Assembly (NCBI RefSeq): GCF_014283215.1
Contig: NZ_JACOMF010000004.1
Coordinates: 186,001-250,000 of the forward strand
Direction: 5' to 3'
Length of the DNA stretch: 64,000 nt
From: Siccirubricoccus deserti
Lineage (GTDB): Bacteria > Pseudomonadota > Alphaproteobacteria > Acetobacterales > Acetobacteraceae
Below, one piece after another: positions 51,065 to 63,962 of the stretch (positions are counted from its first letter, which is position 1; the number at the start of each line of letters is the position of its first letter). The notes beneath the pieces are model-generated. The model was given only the letters and a program-made list of their open reading frames with translations. It was not told where the DNA came from and did not search any database. The position numbers were made by a program, and so were the translations under genes.

Positions 51065-52513
51065 TCACCCGCGCGGACGACGGCGCGCGCCGGTGCCGCG
51101 ACTGCTGGAGGCAGCACGCCCGCCCTTGGCTGCCGCGGGAGTGCGGCCTGCCGCGCCCTTCGAGGCGCCGCGCTTCGTCGCCGCGCCGTTGGCGCGCTTG
51201 GCAGCCGCACCGGCCGCAGGCTTCGTTGCCGCGCCAGTGGCGCGCTTCGCCGCCGTGCCAGTGGCACGCTTCGCCGTCGTGCCGGTCGCGCGCTTCGCCG
51301 CCGTGCCGGTCGCACGCTTCGTAGCCGTGCCAGTGGCACGCTTCGCCGTCGTGCCAGTGGTACGCTTCGCCGTCGTGCCGGTCGCGCGCTTCGTAGCCGT
51401 GCCGGTCGCGCGCTTCGAGGCGCCGCTGGCCCGCCCGCCCTTGGCGGCCGCCGCGGTGCGCCCGGCGGCTCCCTTGGCGGTGGAACGCCGCGTCGCCGCC
51501 GCTCCGGTGGCGCGCTTCGCGGTCGCGGCAGTGCCGCGCTTCGCCGTCGTGCCAGTGGCACGCTTCGCCGTCGTGCCAGTGGCACGCTTCGTCGCCGTGC
51601 CGGTCGCGCGCTTCGAGGCGCCGCTGGCCCGCCCACCCTTGGCGGCCGCCGCGGTGCGCCCGGCGGCTCCCTTGGCGGTGGAACGCCGCGTCGTTGCCGT
51701 CCCCGCCCGCTTGGCCGTGCCGGCGCTGGCCCGACCGCCCTTGGCCGCCGCCGCGGTGCGCCCGGCGGCACCGGTTGCCCGCTTGGCGGGGGTCCGGGCG
51801 GCGCCGGCAGCGGTGCGGGTCGTACGCTTCGCCGCGCCAGCCCGCGCCGCGCTCTTCGCGCCGGTGCCGCGGGTCGCGGATGCCTTGCGTGCCGCGCCGG
51901 CGCCACCGGCCTCGCGGCCGGCCTCGGCCTGCGCCGAACGTGTCGCGGTGCGGCGGGTCGGCTTGCGGACGGCTGCCGGGGTGCCGCCCTCCTCGGCCGT
52001 GGAACTGGTGCGGCGGCTGCGACGCGGCGCCGCCTCCGTCTCCGCACCATCCGCACGACGGCGCGGCGCGGCGCGGCGGCGCTTCGGCGCCGGCTCTGCC
52101 GGCATCTCGGAAGCCGGCGCCTCGGACCCGGCCTGCGGACCGTTCTCCTCGCCTTCGGCGGGCTGCGTGTCGTTGTCCTGCATCATGGCCTCCTGTTGCT
52201 GGGGGTCGTGCCCCCAATTCATCAGCGAGTAGCGCCAACGCGTCGCCGCGATGTCGCCCTCCGGTCGCTGCGCCAGATGGCGACGGATGTAGCCCACCAC
52301 CACGCGCAGGAAGTCCTCCTCCGCCTCGCCGCCTTCGAGGATCTCGAGGATGCGGCGGCCGGATTGGTGGCCCACCGCCTCATCCTCGCCTGTCGGGGTG
52401 AAGCCGACGGAGCGGCTTTCCTCGGTCTCCAGCCAGCGCCGCAACTCGGCGGCGGGGATGTTCACCAGGGCGCGGAAATCCGCGGCGATGCCCTGCGGCT
52501 CGTCCTGTTCCAT
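51065..52513 (-). CDS. DUF3140 protein with a long histone-H1-like Lys/Ala/Thr repeat tail
   Basis: This 482-residue protein has an N-terminal DUF3140 domain (about residues 5-110: FRALVNIPAAELRRWLETEE, GHQSGRRILEILEG, VVVGYIRRHLAQRPEGDIAATRWRYSLMNWGHDP) and a very long basic tail. After an acidic linker (residues 110-140) the tail consists of KRATGTTA-type octapeptide repeats and AAGRTAAAAKGGRASGASKR blocks, like histone H1 or AlgP. It probably binds DNA through the tail and compacts the nucleoid. ATG 52513 has AGAGGGAT upstream. The reading frame stays open upstream to 52666, into the DUF5872 gene's end. Repeat number may vary. Confidence 0.85.
   Translation of the reverse strand: MEQDEPQGIAADFRALVNIPAAELRRWLETEESRSVGFTPTGEDEAVGHQSGRRILEILEGGEAEEDFLRVVVGYIRRHLAQRPEGDIAATRWRYSLMNWGHDPQQQEAMMQDNDTQPAEGEENGPQAGSEAPASEMPAEPAPKRRRAAPRRRADGAETEAAPRRSRRTSSTAEEGGTPAAVRKPTRRTATRSAQAEAGREAGGAGAARKASATRGTGAKSAARAGAAKRTTRTAAGAARTPAKRATGAAGRTAAAAKGGRASAGTAKRAGTATTRRSTAKGAAGRTAAAAKGGRASGASKRATGTATKRATGTTAKRATGTTAKRGTAATAKRATGAAATRRSTAKGAAGRTAAAAKGGRASGASKRATGTATKRATGTTAKRTTGTTAKRATGTATKRATGTAAKRATGTTAKRATGTAAKRATGAATKPAAGAAAKRANGAATKRGASKGAAGRTPAAAKGGRAASSSRGTGARRRPRG
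51240..51775. repeat. Direct repeats inside the H1-like tail: 24-base units and a 198-base duplication
   Basis: A 24-base unit, roughly GTGCCAGTGGCACGCTTCGCC plus three bases, repeats many times between about 51240 and 51610 and encodes KRATGTTA on the minus strand. Two copies of a nearly identical 100-base segment, 51396-51495 and 51594-51693, are offset by 198 bases (66 codons); one difference is seen (G/A). A partial third copy starts near 51722. All periods are multiples of three, so the frame is kept. Confidence 0.85.
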
Positions 52514-52929
52514 GCGATCCCTCTGCTCCCTTGCCTTTGGGTGCCGCGCCGCTGCGGCCTTTGCCGCGACATCGGGCGGCTGGGCGGAGAACTGCCGCCC
52601 GGCGGCCTTGTCGCGCCGCTTGGCGGCGGTGCTCCGGTGTATTCCTCCTTGGCCGGCGCCTCGCACGCGGCGCGTGGGAGGTAGCGCTTACCGATCTCGC
52701 CCGATGCCTTGCCGGAGCGCGTGCCCCACGCCTCCCGCGCCCAGCGGTCGAGGTGATTGCCAGGGGCTTTCGGCCCGGCATAGCCACCGCCGCGTCGCTG
52801 GTATTCCGGCGGCGAGTTGCGCCTTGCGGGCGGAGCACTGGCCGGGCGCACCGCCGTTGTCCGCGCGGTGACCTGCGCCTTCACCGCTTCCCAAAGTGCG
52901 GGGTTGGTCTTCCGCGCAGTGCCTGGCAT
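52462..52929 (-). CDS. DUF5872-type protein with an apparent C-terminal frameshift
   Basis: The first 95 residues match DUF5872: KTNPALWEAVKAQVTA at the start and DRWAREAWGTRSGKASGEIG followed by KRYLPRAACEAPAKEEYT. After that point the family normally continues with a basic stretch ending in a KGKQFxxQPKxIAxKTA block, but here the frame turns Pro/Arg-rich to 52462. The missing end (TAAKRRDKAAGRQFSAQP) is instead found in the frame of the DUF3140 gene, upstream of its ATG. So a frameshift near 52640 has joined or split the two genes. The GGGAGGGG before ATG 52929 is good. Role unknown; likely nucleoid- or stress-related with its neighbour. Confidence 0.65.
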   Translation of the reverse strand: MPGTARKTNPALWEAVKAQVTARTTAVRPASAPPARRNSPPEYQRRGGGYAGPKAPGNHLDRWAREAWGTRSGKASGEIGKRYLPRAACEAPAKEEYTGAPPPSGATRPPGGSSPPSRPMSRQRPQRRGTQRQGSRGIAWNRTSRRASPRISAPW

Positions 52930-53055
52930 GTGCGCTGTGCCCCTCCCTGCAGGTCGTGTTGAATCTCGCAACGTCACGCCACGGCAAGCGTTCCCGCGCG
53001 CCGCATCGCGCGGCGCATTTCACCGCCGATTGCGCGCGACATGTGACCAGAGGGC

Positions 53056-53922
53056 TCAGCGCGTCGCGGTCAGGCGCAACCGCGCATCCAGCGACTCGCC
53101 CGGCAGCAGCATCGTCATCGGTCCGAAGGTGGCGAGCGCCGGGCGGTTCGGCGCATCCGGCAGATGACTCACCGGCTCGATGCAGAGCACCTTGCCGCCG
53201 GCTGGGGCGAAGAGCTGGAGGTTGTGCGCCCAGGCGCCGCTGGCTTCGATTCGCAGCGCGCAATCGGGCCGGATGATCGTCGCCACGCCATCCCAGCCGG
53301 CGAAATGCGTGTCCAGCCCCTCATAGGCGGCCTCGTCGCCATCGATGCCGGCCGTGGGCTGCGCCGCCACCGGCAGGGTCCGCGCGTCGCGGGCGAACAG
53401 CGTCGTGGCGTGCAGGTGCAGCCGCGTCCCCGGCGGCCGCAGGAAGAAGGGGTGCCAGCCGAGACCGAAGGGAAACGGCTGCGCGCCGTCATTCACCAGC
53501 CGCAGCGCGAGCGTCGCCGCGCCGCCGGCCAGCTGCAATTCGAGTCGTGTGGTGAAACGCCAGGGGATGCCGAGCGGTGCGGTATCCATCGCCTGGGTCA
53601 GCACCACATGCGCCGGCGTCGCCTGTTCCACCTGCCAGTGCGCATCGCGCACCAGGCCATGGATGGCGGTGCCATCGGCCGGGCGGTTCACCGGCAGGTG
53701 GTAGGTGGTGCCGGCAACCGGCAGCATCCCGCCATCCAGGCGATTGGCCCAGGGCGCCATGGTGAAGGCGCCACAGAAGCTGGTATTGGGGTCGGCACCA
53801 GCGGGCAGCGGCATCAGCAGGTCGATCCCGCGCCAGGTGAGCGCGGCGAAGGCGCCGCCCTGCGCCGGCAACAGCGCCGCCGACCATTCACCGGCTTCCA
53901 GCGCGACTCGGTCAGCCGCCAT
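53056..53922 (-). CDS. Aldose 1-epimerase family protein (mutarotase)
   Basis: This 288-residue protein has the galactose mutarotase beta-sandwich: FCGAFTMAPWANRLDGG near residue 50, the catalytic histidine in AIHGLVRDAHW near 90, GLGWHPFFLRPPG with a second histidine near 155, and a Glu in LCIEPVSHLPDAPN near the end. It interconverts sugar anomers. It follows a uronate dehydrogenase-like gene by three bases, so it may prepare the beta-anomer of a uronate or sugar lactone for that enzyme. Confidence 0.88.
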   Translation of the reverse strand: MAADRVALEAGEWSAALLPAQGGAFAALTWRGIDLLMPLPAGADPNTSFCGAFTMAPWANRLDGGMLPVAGTTYHLPVNRPADGTAIHGLVRDAHWQVEQATPAHVVLTQAMDTAPLGIPWRFTTRLELQLAGGAATLALRLVNDGAQPFPFGLGWHPFFLRPPGTRLHLHATTLFARDARTLPVAAQPTAGIDGDEAAYEGLDTHFAGWDGVATIIRPDCALRIEASGAWAHNLQLFAPAGGKVLCIEPVSHLPDAPNRPALATFGPMTMLLPGESLDARLRLTATR

Positions 53923-53925
53923 CGA

Positions 53926-54783
53926 TCAATCGAGCGCGAAAGCATCGCGCGGCGAGGGCGCGCTGCGGGAATACCCGATGCTGGCGTAGCCGCCGCCCTG
54001 GTAGCGTTCCTCGACCGGATCGCCCGAGACAATGTGGCCGACCTCCGCCCGATATGCCTCGGCGCTGTCCTGCGGCTGCCAGCCGATGCGGTCGCGGTGG
54101 TCCTTGCCCCAAAAACTGGCCGGGTTGTCGGAACACGCCCAGATGACGCAATGCCCGCTGCGCGGCGCCAGCACCGCCGCGGTCGCCAGCCTGATCAGGT
54201 CGCCGAAAGACAGCCAGGTGGAGAGCATTCGCGCATTCACCGGCTTCGGGAAGCAGGAGCCGATCCGGCAGTTGACGTTCTCGACGCCATGCTTGTCCCA
54301 ATACGTGCGGCCCATCAACTCGCCATAGGCCTTGGACAGGCCGTAATAGCCATCCGGGCGCAAGGCGCAATCGACGTCGAGCTTCGGAGCATTGCCCTGC
54401 GGTCCAGAGGCGTCCGGCCGCTCGTGGAATCCGATCGCGTGGTTCGAGGAGGCGAACAGGACCCGTGCGCCCTCTCGCCGGGCCGCCTCATACACATGAT
54501 ACAGGCCGCGCAGGTTGGGCCCGAGCACGGTCTCGAAGGGCTGCTCCACGCTGATGCCGCCGAAATGCAGGATGGCTCCGCACCCTTCCGCCTGGCGCAG
54601 CAGCGCGACGCCGTCATTGAGGTCCGCCTGCACGAAGCGGGCGCGCGGCGGCAGCGGGTCCGGGAAGGGGGCGATGTCGGTCAGCCGCAGGGTCCAGCCC
54701 TGTGCTGCCAACCCCTGCGCCAGCACCCTGCCGAGATTGCCGGAAGCACCGGTGAGCAGGACGGGTTTCTGCGGGTGGGCCAT
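53926..54783 (-). CDS. NAD-dependent epimerase/dehydratase, likely uronate dehydrogenase
   Basis: This 285-residue extended SDR protein has the NAD motif LLTGASGNLGR near residues 9-19 and the catalytic YxxxK in YYGLSKAYGE near 140. The sequence follows uronate dehydrogenase closely: LHFGGISVEQPFE, FASSNHAIGFHER, NCRIGSCFPKP and CSDNPASFWGKD. That enzyme oxidises galacturonate or glucuronate to the aldarolactone. The tight spacing with a mutarotase gene supports a uronic acid pathway. Confidence 0.88.
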   Translation of the reverse strand: MAHPQKPVLLTGASGNLGRVLAQGLAAQGWTLRLTDIAPFPDPLPPRARFVQADLNDGVALLRQAEGCGAILHFGGISVEQPFETVLGPNLRGLYHVYEAARREGARVLFASSNHAIGFHERPDASGPQGNAPKLDVDCALRPDGYYGLSKAYGELMGRTYWDKHGVENVNCRIGSCFPKPVNARMLSTWLSFGDLIRLATAAVLAPRSGHCVIWACSDNPASFWGKDHRDRIGWQPQDSAEAYRAEVGHIVSGDPVEERYQGGGYASIGYSRSAPSPRDAFALD

Positions 54784-54985
54784 GGTGCGGACACCTCTTG
54801 CCGGGACGTAGGGCGGCATTCTGCGGCGGCGTGGCGGCCGATGCCACCGCGGCGCGACGCCCCGGCCACATCGGCCGGGCAGCGTGGCCGCCGTGCCGCC
54901 CCGGCGACGCCGGCGCGAGCGGCCGCGGGGCAAGGCCCGCCGAGGGGTGTTTCCTCCCCGATGGGGTTTGCTCTAGCGTCAGGCG

Positions 54986-56410
54986 GTGCGCGACACCCCG
55001 GACGTCATCCCCCCTCGCCCCGGCTTCACGCAGCGCGAGGTGCGTACCATCGTCCTCGGGCTGACCCTGGCGCTGTTCCTGTCGAGTCTCGATCAGACCA
55101 TCGTGGCGACGGCGCTCTCCTCCATCGCCGGAGATCTCGGCGGCTGGGATCTGATGCCCTGGGTGGTCTCGGCCTATCTCATCGCCTCCACGGTGACGAC
55201 GCCGATCTACGGGCGGCTGTCCGACCTCTATGGCAGGAGACCGGTGCTGCTGGTCTCGGTGACGGTCTTCGTGGTCGGCGCGGTGCTCTCGGCGCTGGCG
55301 CCGACCATGCTGGCACTGATCGCGGCACGGGTGGTGCAGGGGCTCGGCGGCGGCGGGCTCAGGGCCATCGCCCTGGCCGTGGTCGGCGACATCCTGCCGC
55401 CGCGGGAACGCGGCAAGGTGCAGGGCTACCTCTCCGCGACCTTCGCCACCGCCAACATCATCGGCCCGGTGCTGGGCGGGCTGTTCGTCGAGTACCTGTC
55501 CTGGCACTGGATCTTCTGGGTGAACCTGCCGCTCGGCGCCGCGGCGTTCGCCGCGACGTATTTCCAGCTGCGCAGGCTGCCGCTGCCGGGCAAGCGGCCG
55601 AAGATCGACTGGCTGGGGGCGGCGCTGATCGTGTTGTCCTGCACGCCGATGCTGCTCGGCATCACCTTCGTCCAGCGCGCCGGCTCCTGGCTGGCGCCGG
55701 AGGCGCTGCTGTGCTTCGGGCTGGGGCTGGCCTTCCTGGTGGCGCTGATCCTGCAGGAGAGGGTCGCATCGCAGCCGATGCTGCCGCTGCACCTCTTCGC
55801 CAACCGGATCTTCACCGCCGCCATCTGCATCACCGCCCTGGCATCGATGGTGATGATGGCGCTGGTGATCCTGGTGCCGCTGCACTACCAGCTGGTCGGC
55901 GGGCTTTCCGCCAAGGATGCCGGCCTCCGGATGATAGCGATGACGCTCGGCAACGTCATCGGCAGCTTCCTGGCCGGCCAGGCGGTAAGCGCGACCGGGC
56001 GCTACCGCTTCCTATCCCTGCTCGGCAGCAGCGTCGCGGTGGGGATGTGCCTGGTCATCGCCTGGCTCGGCCTCGGCCATTCACTGGTGCAGGACAGCGT
56101 GGTGACGCTGCTGCTGGGGCTGTCCTTCGGCTGCCAATTCTCGCCCATCACCATCACCATCCAGAATGCGCTGGAGCCGCGGGACGGCGGCATCGGCATC
56201 GCCTGCATGATGTTCTTCCGGCTGATGGGCGGCGCCTTCGGGGTGGCCTTCCTTTCCTCCCTGCTGCTCGGCGCGCTGCCGGCCGGGGCGACCGGCGCGG
56301 CGGCGGAGCCGGCCTTCGCCATGGTGTTCGAGGCGGCGGCGGTGGTCGCCGGGCTGTCGCTGCTGGCCGGGCTGGCGCTGAAGGAGATTCCGTTGCGCGG
56401 GCGGGATTAG
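54986..56410 (+). CDS. MFS multidrug exporter, DHA2 (EmrB/QacA) family
   Basis: This 474-residue inner-membrane protein has 14 hydrophobic segments, the DHA2 layout. Family motifs include LDQTIVATALSSIAGDL in helix 1, the loop 2-3 motif GRLSDLYGRRPVLL, and motif C-like GPVLGGLFVEYLSWHWIFWVNLPLG in helices 5-6. It should export hydrophobic or cationic compounds using the proton gradient. It starts with GTG at 54986 in a GC-rich region without a strong ribosome site. No regulator is adjacent. Confidence 0.92.
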   Translation: MRDTPDVIPPRPGFTQREVRTIVLGLTLALFLSSLDQTIVATALSSIAGDLGGWDLMPWVVSAYLIASTVTTPIYGRLSDLYGRRPVLLVSVTVFVVGAVLSALAPTMLALIAARVVQGLGGGGLRAIALAVVGDILPPRERGKVQGYLSATFATANIIGPVLGGLFVEYLSWHWIFWVNLPLGAAAFAATYFQLRRLPLPGKRPKIDWLGAALIVLSCTPMLLGITFVQRAGSWLAPEALLCFGLGLAFLVALILQERVASQPMLPLHLFANRIFTAAICITALASMVMMALVILVPLHYQLVGGLSAKDAGLRMIAMTLGNVIGSFLAGQAVSATGRYRFLSLLGSSVAVGMCLVIAWLGLGHSLVQDSVVTLLLGLSFGCQFSPITITIQNALEPRDGGIGIACMMFFRLMGGAFGVAFLSSLLLGALPAGATGAAAEPAFAMVFEAAAVVAGLSLLAGLALKEIPLRGRD

Positions 56411-56586
56411 ATCGCCCGCAGGAACCGGCCGCTGATCGCTCTCGATCGGCGCCTCGGCACGCCTTCCGCGGCGAATCACAGGCGCTCCTGCCTTCAGCGT
56501 ACCGGCTGGGGCAGATACGACCCTCCGCCTTCACCGCGACAACCTGATAGCACCGCCTGCGAGGGCGATGCTCCCTCCCGTAGGCG

Positions 56587-57659
56587 CTACGCCGCCGTGA
56601 CCCGCGCGCCGCTCGGCGGGCGGAAGGCCGGAATCACCCGCTCGGCGAAGAGCTGCAGGCTGCGGGTAATCTTCGCGGCGCCGTAATAGGGCGGGTAGTG
56701 CAGCAGCAGGCTGGTCATGCCGGTCTTCGCCTGCAGCGCCCGCAGCTTGGCGATGATGGTCTCGGCTGAGCCATGCAGCAGGGTGGTCTCCAGCAGATCC
56801 TCGTAGCGCAGCTCCTGTCCTTTCTCCGAGACGCTGCCGAGATAGCCGCCGGTGCCGCTGCCGCCGAAATGCGTGATGTGACGAAGGATGTGCTCCTCGG
56901 TGTCGGCGCGCGCCGCGGCGTCGGTCTCCGCCACATAGACGTAGCGGGCGATGTCCACATCGCCAGCCGCCGGGTTGGTGCGGAGCTGCGCCGGCGCCTC
57001 GGCCAGGGCAGCGCGGTAGATGGCGATCTGCCGCGCCAGGGTCTCGGCCGAGGGCAGGGTCGAGAGCATCAGCCCGAAGCCGTGGCGCCCGGCATAGCCG
57101 ATGGAGCGGTCGGTGCCGCCGGCCATGTAGAGCGGCGGATGCGGCGCCTGCACCGGCACCGGCAGCATCTCATACGGACCTTCGACGGTGCCGCGGTAAT
57201 GCCTGCCTTCATGGGTCCAGCGGCGGCGGTGGAAGGCCTCGAACATCAGCCCGACGGCTTCCTCCACCTGGTCGCGCCGGCTGTCGAAATCGCGGCCAAG
57301 CCCGGTGAACTCATAAGGCCGGTAGCCCGAGCCGATGCCGAGCCGCAGCCGTCCGTTCGAGAGCACGTCGACGAAGGAGGCATTCTCCACCACCCGGATC
57401 GGGTCGTAGAGCGGCAGGGTGATGACCCCGGCTGCCAACTGATGCGTGAGGTACGGGCCGCGAGATAGGCCAGGTAGGCGAAGCAATCCGGCATGATGCC
57501 GTAGCCGGTGGAGAAATGATGCTCGGCGATCCAGGCGGTGTCGAAGCCAAGCCGTTCCGCCGCCTCGACCTCTGCCGTGGTGCGGGCGTGCACGCCGTGA
57601 TGGGGGTAGGGCTCTTCCTGCGGATTGGGGTGGGAGGTGAAGAGGACGCCGAATTCCAT
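56587..57659 (-). pseudogene. LLM-class flavin-dependent oxidoreductase with a frameshift
   Basis: The N-terminal part is in one frame from ATG 57659 (MEFGVLFTSHPNPQEEPYP to DCFAYLAYLAARTSRI). The rest, LAAGVITLPLYDPIRVVENA through the C terminus at 56587, is in another. The two join smoothly at about 57439-57440 if one base is added, and together give a full-length luciferase-like protein of about 355 residues. So either a single-base loss inactivated the gene or the sequence has an error. The family includes FMN- and F420-dependent monooxygenases; a second, intact member lies at 25151-26218. Confidence 0.75.
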
Positions 57660-57731
57660 GACCATTTCCCCGGACGCTTTTGTCCGGCAGTCTAGATCAG
57701 GTCATTCGTCCGTCCACCCCTTGGCCGCTCC

Positions 57732-58583
57732 TCATGCCGCCAGCGGCAAGCCCGGCGCCTCCAGCCGCATCATCGCCTCGCGGAAGCGGTCGCGGCGCCA
57801 GCACAGCAGCCGCCAGGCGCCGCGTGCCGCGATACCCGAAAGCCGGCCGCGCGGCTCAAGGCCCACCGCCTTGAAGACCATGCCCATGCTGCGCTCGATG
57901 TGCCGATAGCGGTAGAATCCCATGGCGCGGCCCATGTAGCCGGCGGAGCAGCGGGTGTGGTCATAGGCCATCGACAACGGCTCGTTCGCGCAGTGGAAGG
58001 CGAAGGCCAGCTCGTCATCCTCGGTCTCGCCGATCCGCCCGGCGGCGACACGCAGGCGCTGCAGGAAGGAGAGGTCCTCCCGCGCCAGGTAGCGCTTCAT
58101 GTGGTCGTAGAAGAGCTTGAAATGCCGGTACTCATCGGCGGCGATCTGCTTGCAGACCTGCCGCAGCACCGGCTCCTCGGTCGCCTCGGCCAGGGCGGTG
58201 TAGTAGCTGCTGGTCCCGGTTTCGACCATGCAGCGGGCGATCAGCTCCCCGGTGCGGGAGCCGCGGATCGAGGCATCGGCGGAGGTGTCGATCTTGTAGC
58301 CGGCGCGATATCGGGCGAAGGCCGCGGCATAATCCCAGCCCGGGTCGGCCAGCGAAGCCCAGCGGCCAAGCGCGTCGCCGTGCTGAATCTCCTCCTCGGC
58401 CCAATTCTCCGCGGCTCGGCGGAAATCCGGATCGTCGTGGAAGACACCCTTGAGGTACAGCGCGTAGTCGTCGCCGTTGCGCTCCACCATGGCAGCAGCC
58501 TTCACCAGCGGCACGATCTCCGGATCGACCTTCGCGGCATCGAAGAGATCCCAGGACAGCTGGTCGACACGCCAGTGCTTCAT
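57732..58583 (-). CDS. Ferritin-like diiron-type protein
   Basis: This 283-residue helical protein shows the spaced carboxylate/His pattern of a ferritin-like four-helix bundle: MVERNGDDYALYL near 33, WAEEEIQHGDALGRW near 62, ETGTSSYYTALAEATEE near 120, and AADEYRHFKLFYDHM near 147. Two ExxH-type pairs (EEIQH and DEYRH) could bind two irons. The C-terminal third is basic and less conserved. The family is often annotated only as ferritin-like or rubrerythrin-like; an oxidase or desaturase role is possible. Confidence 0.75.
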   Translation of the reverse strand: MKHWRVDQLSWDLFDAAKVDPEIVPLVKAAAMVERNGDDYALYLKGVFHDDPDFRRAAENWAEEEIQHGDALGRWASLADPGWDYAAAFARYRAGYKIDTSADASIRGSRTGELIARCMVETGTSSYYTALAEATEEPVLRQVCKQIAADEYRHFKLFYDHMKRYLAREDLSFLQRLRVAAGRIGETEDDELAFAFHCANEPLSMAYDHTRCSAGYMGRAMGFYRYRHIERSMGMVFKAVGLEPRGRLSGIAARGAWRLLCWRRDRFREAMMRLEAPGLPLAA

Positions 58584-58777
58584 GGCTTTACCGCGGCCTA
58601 TCGCAGGCCATCCCCATCCCCGACAGCGGACAACGCCGCCTCGCCCGCAATGTTCTCAGGTGCCGGTGCCGTTTCAAGATTTATGGCGGCAGGGCCACGG
58701 CAGTGATGGCAAATTTTCCGTAATGTTGCAGCCATGCCCCAGGGGAAGTCCAGGAGTAGCGCCGCCGTCCCAGGCGA

Positions 58778-59191
58778 TCAGGCCGCCTGGGCGGCCTCCA
58801 CGGCGGTGCGCATCGCCAGCACCCGGGCCAGCGCGGCGTCGCGCTTCGCTTCCGGATCGCTGGTCTGCACCTCGCGCAGAGCCGCCTCGGCCTCGGCCAG
58901 CCGCCGCTCGGAAGCGGCGCGGGAGAGGCTGGCGAGCGGCGTCGCCTCATCAGCCAGCACGGTCACCCGTTCCGGCGACACCTCGGCGAAGCCGCCGCCG
59001 ACGAACAGCGTCTCGGTCTCGGCGCCATTCTCGCGCACCCGGATGATGCCACCGCGCAGCGCGACGATCATCGGCGCATGGCCGGGCAGCACGCCCATCT
59101 CGCCCTCGGCGGCGGGGATGGTCGCCATCTCGACCTGGCGGGAGAGCAGCAGCTTCTCCGGCGAGACGAGTTCGAACTGGAAGGTGGCCAT
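58778..59191 (-). CDS. atpC: F1F0 ATP synthase epsilon subunit
   Basis: The 137-residue epsilon subunit links the rotor to the catalytic head and inhibits ATP hydrolysis. It has the N-terminal beta-sandwich (FQFELVSPEKLLLSRQVEMATIPAAEGEMGVLPGHAPM) and C-terminal helices (about residues 85-137). It is the last gene of the F1 operon, 86 bases after atpD. Confidence 0.95.
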   Translation of the reverse strand: MATFQFELVSPEKLLLSRQVEMATIPAAEGEMGVLPGHAPMIVALRGGIIRVRENGAETETLFVGGGFAEVSPERVTVLADEATPLASLSRAASERRLAEAEAALREVQTSDPEAKRDAALARVLAMRTAVEAAQAA

Positions 59192-59277
59192 GTCTCGATC
59201 CTTACTCGCCTACCGTCCCGCCGGGGCACGCTAGCAGCGTGCACCCGGGGAAGCGGCGCCTGGTGCAGACTGCCTGC

Positions 59278-61603
<2,326 letters not shown>

Positions 61604-61629
61604 CGGCCCTTATCCCCTATGCCGAGGCG

Positions 61630-63770
<2,141 letters not shown>

Positions 63771-63962
63771 GAGCAGTCCCGGTCCTGTTCCTTGTTGGTG
63801 CGCAAGCGCAGATCCGCACCGGCGGCAACCGGCGTGGCGGCGCGGCTTTACCATGGGGTTCACAGCCCCGCAATCCAGCCGTCACCCGACAATTCGTTCC
63901 CCGGCGAAGTTGTGGAAGCCGGCTTTCGGCTAAGCTCCACGAGGGATAGGTCCGGAAGCGAC

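Noticed and set aside
51240-51610. Regular 24-base repeats that look CRISPR-like
   Set aside because: The units are contiguous and code for KRATGTTA in a single frame; there are no spacers and no cas genes.
53164-56547. Very long rightward open frame of 1127 codons
   Set aside because: It runs antisense to the mutarotase and uronate dehydrogenase genes and out of frame over the MFS gene; the composition is Arg/Gly/Ala-rich with no family motifs. It is a GC-driven shadow.
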